A DNA stretch of 64,000 nucleotides from Hymenobacter properus (GTDB taxonomy: Bacteria > Bacteroidota > Bacteroidia > Cytophagales > Hymenobacteraceae): NCBI RefSeq assembly GCF_015694735.1, contig NZ_JADQDP010000001.1, forward strand, positions 620,001 to 684,000. Reading direction: 5' to 3'. Both the position numbers and the translations under genes were made by a program. The first letter of the stretch is position 1, and each line of letters starts with the position of its first letter. Positions 26,016 to 37,002 of this stretch are shown here, piece by piece. Below the pieces are notes generated by a model, which worked only from the letters and a program-made list of their open reading frames with translations, did not search any database and was not told the DNA's origin.

Positions 26016-26516
26016 GTGAGCACTCCAATTTGCCTGTCCTTTCGCAGCATTAAGCTTGCTTTCCTCCTCGCAACGGGAGCGTTGGCAGGCTGCCAGGGCG
26101 GGAAAGTAATTCACATCCTGAGTTACGAGCAAGGCCAAGCCAAAGCGCAGGAGTACGTGCGCCACTATTCCCCCCACCAAAAGCAAGGGAAGTGGGTGGG
26201 GCCACCGGTTACCCTCAATCGCTTGCGCCGCACCAATCTCGCCGCTGACCCGGTTATCACAGGCGGAGTGGACATTCAAGAGCCCGACGGCAAGCTTAGG
26301 CCTTTTCCCGGCGCCCTCATCACCATTGACGGCGCCCATACCTTTGCCGATAATTCTAGCAGGTATGCGCGTGTAATCGGCCCCGGCCGACACCGCTTGC
26401 GCGTAGGTGGCGTGGGGTTTCTTTGGTCCGAAGCGCCGGCCCTTCACGTGGAGCGCGGCGATTCCATTCAGGTCATTGCTCACCTATTGCCTGAATTCAG
26501 GCCGACCATGAATTAA
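26016..26516 (+). CDS. Lipoprotein with carboxypeptidase-regulatory-like segment
   Basis: A GTG start is inferred because the next 25 codons form a signal peptide with a lipobox (LATGALAGC) and because the TACATTTG box ends three bases before it; the frame is open further upstream without signal character. The 166-residue product has PFPGALITIDGAHTFADNSS and GPGRHRLRVGGVGF in its C-terminal half, which fits an Ig-like CarboxypepD_reg or PEGA-type fold. It is probably a surface or periplasmic lipoprotein of unknown role. Confidence 0.65.
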   Translation: MSTPICLSFRSIKLAFLLATGALAGCQGGKVIHILSYEQGQAKAQEYVRHYSPHQKQGKWVGPPVTLNRLRRTNLAADPVITGGVDIQEPDGKLRPFPGALITIDGAHTFADNSSRYARVIGPGRHRLRVGGVGFLWSEAPALHVERGDSIQVIAHLLPEFRPTMN

Positions 26517-26601
26517 AAACGGCCGCTCTTTTCTGGTGCCTTTCGGCCACTCATTTTACTTTTTCGTTGTTATCCAACCAACGAAATCAAGCCATATTCT
26601 T

Positions 26602-28587
26602 TTGTCCGACCTCACTTTCACCCCCTCCGACCCCTACGCCCTCGAAAAGGAGCTGCGCCACGTGCAGGCTTTGATGAAGCTGGAGCAGCAGGAGGACCTG
26701 GAGCAATTCAAGCTCAAAAACGCCAAGGCCAGCATTCAGGAGCGTCAGCAACGCGGCCTCACCTGGTACCCCGTCACCATCAGCAAGGAAGACATCGGCT
26801 TCGGCGGCAAGCTGGTGCTGGAGTTGGAACGGCCCGCCGGGCAGCAAGGGCTGCACCTGTTTCAGGTGGGCAAGAACGCCTCGCTATTTGGCAACGTGCC
26901 CGGCCGCTCGGCCACCGACCGGCCCACCCTGAGCGGTGTCATCACCAGCGTGCGCCGCAACAAACTGACCCTGGCCACCACCAAGGAAGACCTGCCCGAC
27001 TGGGCCATTGAAGGCAATAAGCTGGGCATCGACCTCACCTTCGACGAGGTGAGCTACCGCGAGATGGACTACGCCCTGGGCAAGGTTATGGGCGCCTACG
27101 GCGACCGCCTGGCCGAGTTGCGCGACACCATTCTGGGCGCCCGCGAGGCCCGTTTCCGCGAGGAAAAGGCTTCGGATTTGTTCTACCCCAGCCCGCTCAA
27201 CGAGTCGCAGCTGGCCGCCGTGCGCCACGTCATGGCCGCTAAAGACGTGGCCATCATTCACGGCCCGCCCGGCACCGGAAAAACCACCACGCTGGTGCAG
27301 GCCATTTTGGAAACCATCCGGCGCGAGCGGCGCGTGCTGGTATGCGCCCCCAGCAACACGGCCGTGGACCTGCTCACCGAAAAGCTGGCCGAGCGCGGCG
27401 TCAACGTCATCCGCATGGGCAACCCCTCGCGGGTGAGCGACCTGCTGCTGGAGCACACGCTCGATGCGCAGGTGATGAACCACAAGAGCTACAACGAGAT
27501 GCGCTCGATGCGCCAGACGGCCGACCAGTACCGCGAAACCGCCAGCAAGTACGTGCGCAACTTTGGTTGGGAGGAGCAGCAGCACCGCCGCCAGCTCAAG
27601 GAGGAAGCGCGCATGCTGTTTCAGCAGGCCGACGACCTAGAGCGTTACATCACCGAGGATTTGCTCGAATCGGTACAGGTAATCACCTGCACGCTGGTGG
27701 GCGCTGCCAACCGCAACATCCGCCACCTCACCTACGAAACGGTGTTCATCGACGAGGCCGCCCAGGCCCTGGAGCCGGGCTGCTGGATTCCCATTGCCAA
27801 GGCCAACCGCGTGGTGCTGGCCGGCGACCACCACCAGCTGCCGCCCACCGTGAAAAGTGAAAAAGCGGGCGAGCTGCGCGAAACGCTGTTCGAGAAGTGC
27901 ATTAAGCGCCAGCCGGCCACGGCCCGCATGCTCACGGTGCAGTACCGCATGCACGAGCAAATCATGCAGTTCAGCTCCGACCAGTTCTACGACGGCAAGC
28001 TCGAAGCTTACGAAACCGTGCGCCACGCCGGCCTCGACGCCTACGACCTGAAATTCGCCCCCGACCTGCCCGTGGAATTCCTCGACACGGCCGGCTTCGG
28101 CTTCCAGGAAATCACCATCCCCGAAAGCCGCTCCACCGCCAACCCCGAGGAAGCCGACCTGCTGCTCAAGCGCTTGGCCCAACTGCTGGAGCCCTACGAC
28201 CCCGCCGACCACGAGGACGACCCGCTCAGCATCGGCGTCATCGCCCCCTACCGCGCCCAAATTAACTACCTAAAGGACGCCATAGAGGAAAACGACGAGC
28301 TCAGTGGCCTCATGCTGCACCGCCAGCTCAGTGTGGGCACCGTGGATTCCTTCCAGGGCCAGGAGCGCGACATCATCGCCATCACCCTCACCCGCAGCAA
28401 CAACCACGGCGAAATCGGCTTCCTGAGCGACATCCGCCGCATGAACGTGGGCATGACGCGTGCGCGCCGTAAACTGCTGCTCGTGGGCGACTCTTCCACG
28501 CTCAGCGCCCACCCGTTCTTCAAGGCCCTGATAGAGTACGTGGAGCAGATTGGCGGGTACCGGACGGCCTGGGAACTGCAGGATTAA
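26602..28587 (+). CDS. UPF1/IGHMBP2-like SF1B helicase
   Basis: The body is a UPF1-like SF1B helicase: N-terminal beta-barrel region, Walker A HGPPGTGKTTTLVQAI near residue 220, CAPSNTAVDLLTEKL, VFIDEAAQALEPG, AGDHHQLPPTV, VQYRMHEQIM, VGTVDSFQGQERDIIAI and MNVGMTRARRKLLLVG. These unwind DNA or RNA with ATP. The start is uncertain. The frame is open from a GTG at 26536, but a TACTTTTT box at 26557-26564 lies inside that stretch, so a TTG at 26602 (LSDLTFTPSD) is preferred; an ATG exists at 26674. The stop codon TAA lies inside a palindromic repeat. Confidence 0.88.
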   Translation: MSDLTFTPSDPYALEKELRHVQALMKLEQQEDLEQFKLKNAKASIQERQQRGLTWYPVTISKEDIGFGGKLVLELERPAGQQGLHLFQVGKNASLFGNVPGRSATDRPTLSGVITSVRRNKLTLATTKEDLPDWAIEGNKLGIDLTFDEVSYREMDYALGKVMGAYGDRLAELRDTILGAREARFREEKASDLFYPSPLNESQLAAVRHVMAAKDVAIIHGPPGTGKTTTLVQAILETIRRERRVLVCAPSNTAVDLLTEKLAERGVNVIRMGNPSRVSDLLLEHTLDAQVMNHKSYNEMRSMRQTADQYRETASKYVRNFGWEEQQHRRQLKEEARMLFQQADDLERYITEDLLESVQVITCTLVGAANRNIRHLTYETVFIDEAAQALEPGCWIPIAKANRVVLAGDHHQLPPTVKSEKAGELRETLFEKCIKRQPATARMLTVQYRMHEQIMQFSSDQFYDGKLEAYETVRHAGLDAYDLKFAPDLPVEFLDTAGFGFQEITIPESRSTANPEEADLLLKRLAQLLEPYDPADHEDDPLSIGVIAPYRAQINYLKDAIEENDELSGLMLHRQLSVGTVDSFQGQERDIIAITLTRSNNHGEIGFLSDIRRMNVGMTRARRKLLLVGDSSTLSAHPFFKALIEYVEQIGGYRTAWELQD

Positions 28588-28743
28588 CCTCACCCCCGGC
28601 CCCTCTCCTTGGGAGAGGGGAGCTACGGCAGCGCTAAGTAGAAGACATAAAATAGAAAATCCCGGCTCATTAATGGACCGGGATTTTCGTTTATAATCGA
28701 TAGGCTCCCCTCTCCCCAAGGAGAGGGGCCGGGGGTGAGGTTA
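28585..28743. repeat. Family-D palindromic element around a terminator
   Basis: TAACCTCACCCCCGGCCCCT and AGGGGCCGGGGGTGAGGTTA are perfect complements, and the GGAGAGGGGAGC segments pair as well. A separate terminator hairpin sits in the middle. The left end supplies the helicase stop codon. Confidence 0.92.
28656..28687. terminator. Bidirectional terminator inside the family-D element
   Basis: AAAATCCCGG and CCGGGATTTT form a stem with A and T tails on both sides. It serves the converging helicase and S9 peptidase genes. Confidence 0.75.
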
Positions 28744-28759
28744 TGGCCTCAGGGTGCGC

Positions 28760-30925
28760 CTACCGCCCACCAGGAGGGCAGTTTTCCTTCAGGAACTTGG
28801 TGTAAGTAGCGGCCAGGTGCTTGCTGGTGCCCTCGCCTTCCGAGATGCCGTGGGTGCGGTTGGGGTAGGCCATCATCTGAAAGGTTTTGCCGTGCTTCAC
28901 CAACTCATTTATCATTTGCTCGGCGTTGTTGTAGTGCACGTTATCGTCGCCGGTGCCGTGGATGAGGAGTAGGTTACCGCGCAGTTTACTGGCGTGGGCC
29001 AAGGCCGAGTTGTCCACGAAGTAGTGCTTGTCTTCGGGCAGCAGGCCCATGTAGCGCTCCTGGTAGATGTTGTCGTAGTTCAGCTGGTTGTCGACTGCTG
29101 CGATGCTGATGCCGGTTTTATAAATCTGCGGGTACTGGAACATGAGGCTGAGCGTGGAGCTGCCACCGCCGCTCCAGCCCCACACGGCCACGCGGCTGGT
29201 ATCCACCCAACTGTTTTTCAGCACTTCCTTGGCGCCCATGGCCTGGTCGCGGATGTTGAGCATGCCCAGATTGTGGTAGATGGCCTTGCGGAACTCGCGG
29301 CCGCGAGGGGCCGGGGCGCCACGGTTGTCGAGCGAGGCGTAGATGTAGCCGTCGTCGGCCATGCTGCCTTGGTAGAGGCGGTTGCTGCTCACGCCGAAGT
29401 TGTCGAGCACCGTTTGGCGGGCCGGCTCGCCGTACACCATGAACACAATGGGGTACTTTTTGGCGGGGTCGAAGTTGGTAGGCTTCACCATCCAGCCGTC
29501 CAGGGTCACGCCATCGGCGGTTTTCACCTGAAAGAACTCAGTTTTGGGCATTTTTATCTTCTTGGCCTGCTCGGGCATCTCACCACCGCTCAGGCGCTTG
29601 TGGGCGGGCAGGTCCACCACGTCGGCCACCGGGTAGCTGCCGGCGCTGGCGTAGCGGTGCAGTGCCACCTTGCCGTTTGGCGACACCTCGTAGCTGTTGG
29701 TGCCGCTGAGGGCGGCGGGCGTCACGCGCTCGGCCTTGCCACCTTTCAGCGGCACTTTGTAGAGGTAGCGCTGGGTAGCATTGGTGGGCGAGGCCAGAAA
29801 GTAGATGGTGCCGGTGGCTTCGCTGATGCCTTCCACGCTCACCACGTCGTAGTTGCCGGGCGTGAGGAGCTTCTCCTTGCCGCTGCGGTCAATCTGGTAG
29901 AGGTGGCGCCAGCCGTCTTTCTCGCTCACCCACACGAAGCTTTTGCCGCCCTGCAGCCAGTCCCAGCCCACGGGCTGGTCCTTGGCTTCCACCCAGGCCT
30001 TGTCGGTGTCGGTGTAAATGGTTTTGGTGGCGCCGGTGGCGGCAGTACACAGCATGAGCTTGCTCTCGTTCTGGCGGCGGTTCAGCTGCTGAATAATCAG
30101 CTCGTTGGCGCCAGCCCACTCCATGCGCGGGATGTAGTGCTGCACGGCGTCGCCGGGCACGTCCATCCACTTGGTGTCGCCACCGCCCACGGCCACCACA
30201 CCGATGCGGCAGCGGCTGGGGTCCTCGCCCACCACGGGGTATTCCACCGGCACTGTGAACGGATACAGTGCATCCGTGGTGTTCAGCATGAGGTAGTTGG
30301 GCGTCTTGCGGGCGTCGAGCTGCCAGTAGGCCAGGTGCTGGCCGTCGGGGCTCCAGCGGAAGCCGTCGCGGCAGTCCAGCTCCTCCTCGTACACCCAGTC
30401 GAAGGTGCCGTTGATGAGTTTGTCAGTGCCATCGGTGGTGAGCTGGGTGATGGCGTGGTCGGCCAGGTTTTCGACGAAGAGGTTGTGGCCGCTTACGTAG
30501 GCCACCCTGCGGCCATCGGGCGAGAACTTGGCAAACATCAGCGAGGCCTCCGGCCGGCCCTTGCCCAGCTGCGTGAGCTGCTTGCTGCCGGTGTCGTACA
30601 CCCAGTAATCGCCGCGGGTATCGTAACGCCACACCTTCTTGGTGTTGGTATTCAGCAGAATTAGCCGTCCGTCATCCGACAGCGCCACGCGCCGCACGCC
30701 GAGCGGCTTAGTCTGGCCGGCGGGCGTGAGTTGGCGCTTGCTGAGCAGCGTGCGCGTCTGGCCGGGTTGGCGGATGTCGAGCTGCACCACGGAGTCGGGG
30801 CGCACCTGCAGGTAGCCGTAGCCGTCTTTGGTCCATTGGGTGCCGGGGTTTTGGGCCCAGGCAGCAGCCGTCAGCATTGAAAAGGCCCCGGCCAGAGCGG
30901 CCCGACGAACAAGGAATTGTTTCAT
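28760..30925 (-). CDS. S9 family (DPP IV-like) peptidase
   Basis: Start placed at the Met opening a cleavable signal peptide (MKQFLVRRAALAGAFSMLTA, then AWAQ), giving 721 residues. An eight-bladed-propeller N-terminal domain of the DPP IV type includes FDWVYEEELDCRDGFRWSPD, the EE pair that anchors the substrate N-terminus. The C-terminal alpha/beta-hydrolase domain has the nucleophile in VWGWSGGGSS, the Asp in GTGDDNVHY and the His in NRTHGISEG. It would release dipeptides with Pro or similar at position 2 in the periplasm. The family is common in Bacteroidota. Converges on the helicase gene, separated by the family-D element. Confidence 0.92.
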   Translation of the reverse strand: MKQFLVRRAALAGAFSMLTAAAWAQNPGTQWTKDGYGYLQVRPDSVVQLDIRQPGQTRTLLSKRQLTPAGQTKPLGVRRVALSDDGRLILLNTNTKKVWRYDTRGDYWVYDTGSKQLTQLGKGRPEASLMFAKFSPDGRRVAYVSGHNLFVENLADHAITQLTTDGTDKLINGTFDWVYEEELDCRDGFRWSPDGQHLAYWQLDARKTPNYLMLNTTDALYPFTVPVEYPVVGEDPSRCRIGVVAVGGGDTKWMDVPGDAVQHYIPRMEWAGANELIIQQLNRRQNESKLMLCTAATGATKTIYTDTDKAWVEAKDQPVGWDWLQGGKSFVWVSEKDGWRHLYQIDRSGKEKLLTPGNYDVVSVEGISEATGTIYFLASPTNATQRYLYKVPLKGGKAERVTPAALSGTNSYEVSPNGKVALHRYASAGSYPVADVVDLPAHKRLSGGEMPEQAKKIKMPKTEFFQVKTADGVTLDGWMVKPTNFDPAKKYPIVFMVYGEPARQTVLDNFGVSSNRLYQGSMADDGYIYASLDNRGAPAPRGREFRKAIYHNLGMLNIRDQAMGAKEVLKNSWVDTSRVAVWGWSGGGSSTLSLMFQYPQIYKTGISIAAVDNQLNYDNIYQERYMGLLPEDKHYFVDNSALAHASKLRGNLLLIHGTGDDNVHYNNAEQMINELVKHGKTFQMMAYPNRTHGISEGEGTSKHLAATYTKFLKENCPPGGR

Positions 30926-30976
30926 CTGAAAAGAAGAACTGAAAACACAGATTTGGAATCCCAAAGCTAGCCCTGT

Positions 30977-31015
30977 TTGAAAATAAAAATCCCCGCCGGC
31001 ACAGGCCGGCGGGGA
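30977..31015 (-). terminator. Terminator for the SMP-30-like gene
   Basis: The stem TCCCCGCCGGC / GCCGGCGGGGA reads, on the minus strand, into TTTTTATTTTC. It lies downstream of the gene at 31147-32334, beyond a palindromic repeat. Confidence 0.7.
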
Positions 31016-31038
31016 GTATCAGGAACTGATGCTTAAAC

Positions 31039-31124
31039 GTCATGCAGAGCGCAGCGAAGCATCTCGCTTGGGGTAGTACTTAGTTACTGTTGCACGCGAG
31101 ATGCTTCGCTGCGCTCTGCATGAC
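31039..31124. repeat. Family-A palindromic repeat
   Basis: GTCATGCAGAGCGCAGCGAA and TTCGCTGCGCTCTGCATGAC are perfect complements. The arms are identical to the copy at 21461-21559, while the loops differ. Confidence 0.93.
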
Positions 31125-31146
31125 AGTCTTTTCCTCAAAAAAACAC

Positions 31147-32334
31147 CTAAGGCAAATCAATCACCGACATGGTGTGCGGGGCGTCCGATTTGGTGTTGGC
31201 AAAGTGCTTCACCGGGTTGTCATAGTCGGAGATATAAAGGCGCTTGCCCTTGAGCAGCACCTCGGCGGGCTGGTCGAGCTTGCCGCCGCTGCCGTCGGTG
31301 TCGGGGTTTTGGGCCAGGGTGGTCACCTTGTTTCCATTGCGCAGGTCTACCACTTCAATGGCGTTTTCGCGGGAGTTGCAGAGGTACATTTTATCGGTGG
31401 CCCGGTCAATGATGAGGCCATCTACGCAGGGAATCTGCTTGCCGCTCAGCGTCAGGGTTTCCTGCTTGGCCAGGCTGCCATCGGGCTTCAATGATACCTT
31501 GTAGAGCTTACCATCGCCGAAGCTGCCGGTGTATAAGTTGCCCTTGCTGTCGTAGTCCATGCCATCGGCGCCGTTGTCCACGCCGGTTTCGTTCACCGTG
31601 GTGGTGAACATGGCCAGCACGTGCGGGTCTTTGGTTTTGGGCTTGAGGTGCACGGTGCCCTTGCTCAGCTCGGCCAGCGAAAATTTCATAATGGCACTGC
31701 CTTGGGCGTTGTCGGGCAGGTCCCATTGGCTGTCAGTCACGTAAATCGTGTTGCCCTTCCACACCACCGCGTTAGCCAGCGCGAAGCCGTCCACCACGGT
31801 GGTGATGGCGCCGGGCTTGCCGTTTTTCACTTCCACCCGCATCAGGCGCGATTTGAAATCCTTGCTGTTTTCGTACTGGTTTTCGGCGTAGTAGAGGTTG
31901 CCATCGGGCCCGAAGGCTAGGTCCATGGGGGCCGCCTTTTGGGTGGTGGGCTCCACGGGCAGGTTGGTGGCGTAGGGCTTGATGGTGGAGCCGTCAATTT
32001 CCATCAGCGAGGCCGGCTTAGAATTGTCGGCCAGGTTGGGCACCGAGAGAATGAGGTGGCCGTTGGGGGCCAGCGCCAGGCCGTCGGGCGTGTTGTGGGC
32101 GTCGTCGAGGGTGAAGAGCAGCTTCGGGCTGCCGATAGTCGGAACAGAACCAGCCGGGAGGCCCATGGTATCGGCTGCGGCGGCCGCGGTTTTCGCCGTG
32201 TCCGCATTGGTTTTCACCACAGCCTCTTTGTTAACGGCTTCGCGTTCGGTGGTAGGCGGGTCGGATTGGCAGGCGGCCAGCAGGGTGCCGCTGAGCAGCA
32301 GAACCACCGCAGAGTTTAAAGTATTCGGGTGCAT
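31147..32334 (-). CDS. SMP-30/gluconolactonase-like beta-propeller lipoprotein
   Basis: The 395-residue lipoprotein has a signal peptide ending LLAACQS and a Thr/Ala-rich tether of about 40 residues. It is followed by a six-bladed propeller of the SMP-30/NHL type. Repeats include NTPDGLALAPNGHLILSVPN, MDLAFGPDGNLYYAENQ, GADGMDYDSKGNLYTGSFGD and IDRATDKMYLCNSRENAIEV. Relatives hydrolyse lactones or bind ligands in the periplasm. The metal-binding residues cannot be placed with confidence. It is divergent from katE. Confidence 0.82.
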   Translation of the reverse strand: MHPNTLNSAVVLLLSGTLLAACQSDPPTTEREAVNKEAVVKTNADTAKTAAAAADTMGLPAGSVPTIGSPKLLFTLDDAHNTPDGLALAPNGHLILSVPNLADNSKPASLMEIDGSTIKPYATNLPVEPTTQKAAPMDLAFGPDGNLYYAENQYENSKDFKSRLMRVEVKNGKPGAITTVVDGFALANAVVWKGNTIYVTDSQWDLPDNAQGSAIMKFSLAELSKGTVHLKPKTKDPHVLAMFTTTVNETGVDNGADGMDYDSKGNLYTGSFGDGKLYKVSLKPDGSLAKQETLTLSGKQIPCVDGLIIDRATDKMYLCNSRENAIEVVDLRNGNKVTTLAQNPDTDGSGGKLDQPAEVLLKGKRLYISDYDNPVKHFANTKSDAPHTMSVIDLP

Positions 32335-32625
32335 TGGAAAGAAATGATTTTAAGGAGGAAAGCAACGCCTACGGTACGCGCCGCGCCGAAACGAGGTTAT
32401 TTACTCATGGCGCTGCTACTGGCTTTCCTCTTCCTTACTGCCTTGTTCGGCTTATTTCTTTTACAGCTTTCCTGAACATACTCCTCGTTAGATGCGGCGC
32501 TTGGCCTGACCGTCAAACGATAACCAGCAGCGTGGCTCAAGCAGTCGCGTAAAGCGCAAAAAACTGCCCAACCTCGTCACTACAAACCCCGTTCAGTCAG
32601 CAGTAAACCGTCAATCCTCCTTTCC

Positions 32626-34815
<2,190 letters not shown>

Positions 34816-34832
34816 GGTTTCGGCTAATTATC

Positions 34833-34931
34833 AGGCCGTCATGCTGAGCGCAGTCGAAGCATCTCGCGTGAGGTAGTAATTATTTTACTATTGCAGGCGA
34901 GATGCTTCGACTGCGCTCAGCATGACGGCCT
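34833..34931. repeat. Family-A palindromic repeat
   Basis: AGGCCGTCATGCTGAGCGCA and TGCGCTCAGCATGACGGCCT are perfect complements, with pairing continuing through GTCGAAGCATCTCGC. Lies between katE and the SlyD-like gene. Confidence 0.93.
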
Positions 34932-35052
34932 ATTTTTCAAAATTTCGGTATTGAACGCCCGGTCCGTCTTTCGTTCCGGATAGAACTTCCTTTCTTTGTG
35001 CACCTGCCGCCTGAGCGGGCTCGTACTTCTCCCCACATTCCTTTTAAAACTC

Positions 35053-35568
35053 ATGGCTGCAATCAGCGAAAACAAAGTCGTTACCATCACCTACGACCTC
35101 AGCGTGACCGACGAAAACCAGGACAAGGTATTGGTAGAATCGGCCGAAGCCGACTCGCCCATGGTGTTCCTCTTCGGCCACAGCGGCCTGCCCGAGGAGT
35201 TTGAGGCCCAGCTCAACGGCAAAAACCCCGGCGACGAGTTCCAGTTCAGCCTCACCCCCGACCAGGCCTACGGCGACTACGACGAGCAGGCGCTGGTTGA
35301 AATCCCCAAAGAAGTATTCCTCATCGACGGCAAGCTCGACGACGAGATGCTGCAGCCCGGCAACTTCCTGCCCATGGCCGACAACGAAGGCAACCACATG
35401 CAAGCCAAAGTGGTGAGCATCGGTGACTCGGCTGTTAAAATGGATTTCAACCACCCGCTGGCCGGCATGGTGATGCACTTCCACGGTAAAATTCAGGACG
35501 TCCGCGATGCCTCGGCCGAGGAGCTGGCTCACGGCCACGTGCACGGCGAAGGCGGCCACCACCACTAA
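35053..35568 (+). CDS. SlyD-like FKBP-type peptidyl-prolyl isomerase
   Basis: The 171-residue protein has the SlyD layout: a split FKBP core (KVVTITYDLSVTDENQDKVL, PMVFLFGHSGLPEEFEAQL, GDEFQFSLTPDQAYGDY), an inserted chaperone flap of about residues 75-130, and VKMDFNHPLAGMVMHFHGKI. It ends in a histidine-rich tail (HGHVHGEGGHHH) that would bind metal. SlyD proteins combine isomerase and chaperone activity in the cytoplasm. The ATG at 35053 is preferred over the upstream Met because the homologous region starts there. A TTTCTTTG box (7 of 8) lies at 34991. Confidence 0.88.
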   Translation: MAAISENKVVTITYDLSVTDENQDKVLVESAEADSPMVFLFGHSGLPEEFEAQLNGKNPGDEFQFSLTPDQAYGDYDEQALVEIPKEVFLIDGKLDDEMLQPGNFLPMADNEGNHMQAKVVSIGDSAVKMDFNHPLAGMVMHFHGKIQDVRDASAEELAHGHVHGEGGHHH

Positions 35569-35584
35569 TAGCGGATTGGTGGAT

Positions 35585-35616
35585 TGTCATTGCGAGCGAA
35601 GCGCGGCAATCCGTCC
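35585..35616. repeat. Solo arm related to family-B repeats
   Basis: GTCATTGCGAGCGAAGCGCG followed by GCAATCCGTCC matches the arms of the elements at 51445 and 59211, but no partner arm follows. A terminator hairpin lies ~30 bases downstream, as in the full copies. Confidence 0.65.
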
Positions 35617-35644
35617 TGACTACGCCAGACACTTCCTTTTATTA

Positions 35645-35681
35645 AAAAAGCCCCCGCACTGCGCAGTGCGGGGGCTTTTTG
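35645..35681 (+). terminator. Terminator after the SlyD-like gene
   Basis: AAAAAAGCCCCCGCACTGCG pairs with CGCAGTGCGGGGGCTTTTT as a near-perfect stem with A and T tails. Confidence 0.88.
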
Positions 35682-35818
35682 TTTTGCCAAGAACCCAAAC
35701 TCGCCAATCAAATTAGTTACTGTAGCAATTTAATAAAAGACAATATTTTTAGCATCAAATAAAATCCGCTACTTTCAGGCCTCCACAAATCCTCTCCGTC
35801 CCCCAGCACACGATTTAT

Positions 35819-36247
35819 ATGGAAGAGCTTCGAAACGAGCTGAATAATGCATCGGTGTCATCCGAAATCACTCCGAAAGTAGTGGGCATCGGCGGCATCT
35901 TCTTTTTCAGCGACACCCCGCAGGAAACGCGGGAGTGGTACGCTAAAAACCTGGGTTTTGAGGTGACAGAATGGGGTGCGACGTTTGATTCCCGGAACGT
36001 GGAGCGGCCCGAAGAAGTGACGCAACTGCAGTGGAGCCCTTTTAAAACCGGCAGCGACTATTTCGCACCGTCCGCAAAGCCGTTTATGATTAACTACCGG
36101 GTGCAGAACATCGAAGGCCTGGTGGAGAAACTGCGCGTCAATGGCGTGACCGTCCTTGATGAAATTGCGAGCTATGACTACGGCAAATTCGTTCACATCA
36201 TGGACGCCGAAGGCAACAAGGTAGAGCTGTGGGAACCTGCCCGATAA
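35819..36247 (+). CDS. VOC family (glyoxalase-like) protein
   Basis: The 142-residue protein has one vicinal-oxygen-chelate repeat pair: GIGGIFFFSDTPQETREWYA, FEVTEWGATF, FMINYRVQNIEGLVEKLRV, GVTVLDEIASYDYGKFVHIM and DAEGNKVELWEPA. Metal ligands of the fold are usually His/Glu on strands 1 and 4 and the C-terminal ELW Glu is present, but the first position is not His. The function may be a lyase, dioxygenase or binding protein. The gene sits 14 bases before a lipoprotein gene on the same strand. Confidence 0.8.
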   Translation: MEELRNELNNASVSSEITPKVVGIGGIFFFSDTPQETREWYAKNLGFEVTEWGATFDSRNVERPEEVTQLQWSPFKTGSDYFAPSAKPFMINYRVQNIEGLVEKLRVNGVTVLDEIASYDYGKFVHIMDAEGNKVELWEPAR

Positions 36248-36261
36248 TTCCACAATGACAT

Positions 36262-37002
36262 ATGAGTGAGCGCCGTCCGTGCGGGGTAGTCTGGCTCAGC
36301 CTTCTTACGTTGCTCACGAGTTGGCTGGCAATTGGTTGCAGTCATCTATCCAGGCGCGCGGAGAAAGAAGGCCAGCCAGTCAGCGCTTTGCCAGCGCCCT
36401 CTACTCCCGCCCCACGCCCGGCCAAGCCAGGAACAACTTCACTGCCGGAAAAGCCTTTTTCGTCTTATCGCGACACGACCCTGCTATTTGGCAAATACGT
36501 GCTTGCGCACGATGATGAGGGCTACGCGTCCGTCTTTTACAAGCCTTATTCCGACAGTGCGTGGGTAGAAATCCCGCAGGTGTACGGCCGCTCCGTGGAG
36601 CTTGATACGGCCAATGTAGACCGGCAAGGCGAGCCGGAATTGCTGCTCACCATCGAATACAAACGCTCCGGCAATCCGGACTACGGCATCATTCGCACGC
36701 TCCACATTTTGCGCACCGGGCCAATCGTTGATTCGTTGTTGGCCATGCGCGTCGGATGCGCTAACTATCACCACTCCTGGGAAGACGGGGAACTGAACAA
36801 CTTTGAACAGACGCAACAAGTGACGGCTGGCTACGGGGTTCTCCGTATTGGCCCCGTGCGGACCACGTGCGAGCGCAACCACTCAACCGCGCCGTGCGAG
36901 TGTGACGCGCAAGACCTTAGGGAAGCAGGTGGGGCGCCCTTTGCCCGGCCCGGGCATTACTATTGGCAGCACGACCGTTTAGCTTTGGTTAGAGCCCGCT
37001 AA
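36262..37002 (+). CDS. Hypothetical lipoprotein
   Basis: The 246-residue product has a signal peptide with lipobox (SWLAIGCSH) and a Pro/Ala-rich tether to about residue 65. The mature domain of beta strands (VDRQGEPELLLTIEYKRSGN, then YGIIRTLHILRT) looks like a repeat-containing VCBS/FG-GAP-like or propeller fragment. No family recognised with confidence. Its last 24 bases overlap the end of the convergent AcpH-like gene, so no terminator separates them. Confidence 0.65.
   Translation: MSERRPCGVVWLSLLTLLTSWLAIGCSHLSRRAEKEGQPVSALPAPSTPAPRPAKPGTTSLPEKPFSSYRDTTLLFGKYVLAHDDEGYASVFYKPYSDSAWVEIPQVYGRSVELDTANVDRQGEPELLLTIEYKRSGNPDYGIIRTLHILRTGPIVDSLLAMRVGCANYHHSWEDGELNNFEQTQQVTAGYGVLRIGPVRTTCERNHSTAPCECDAQDLREAGGAPFARPGHYYWQHDRLALVRAR

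Noticed and set aside
28994..30664. 556-codon open frame opposite the S9 peptidase gene
   Set aside because: A high-G+C shadow frame. The minus strand has a complete signal peptide and catalytic triad, while the plus frame is Val/His/Gly-rich with no motif.
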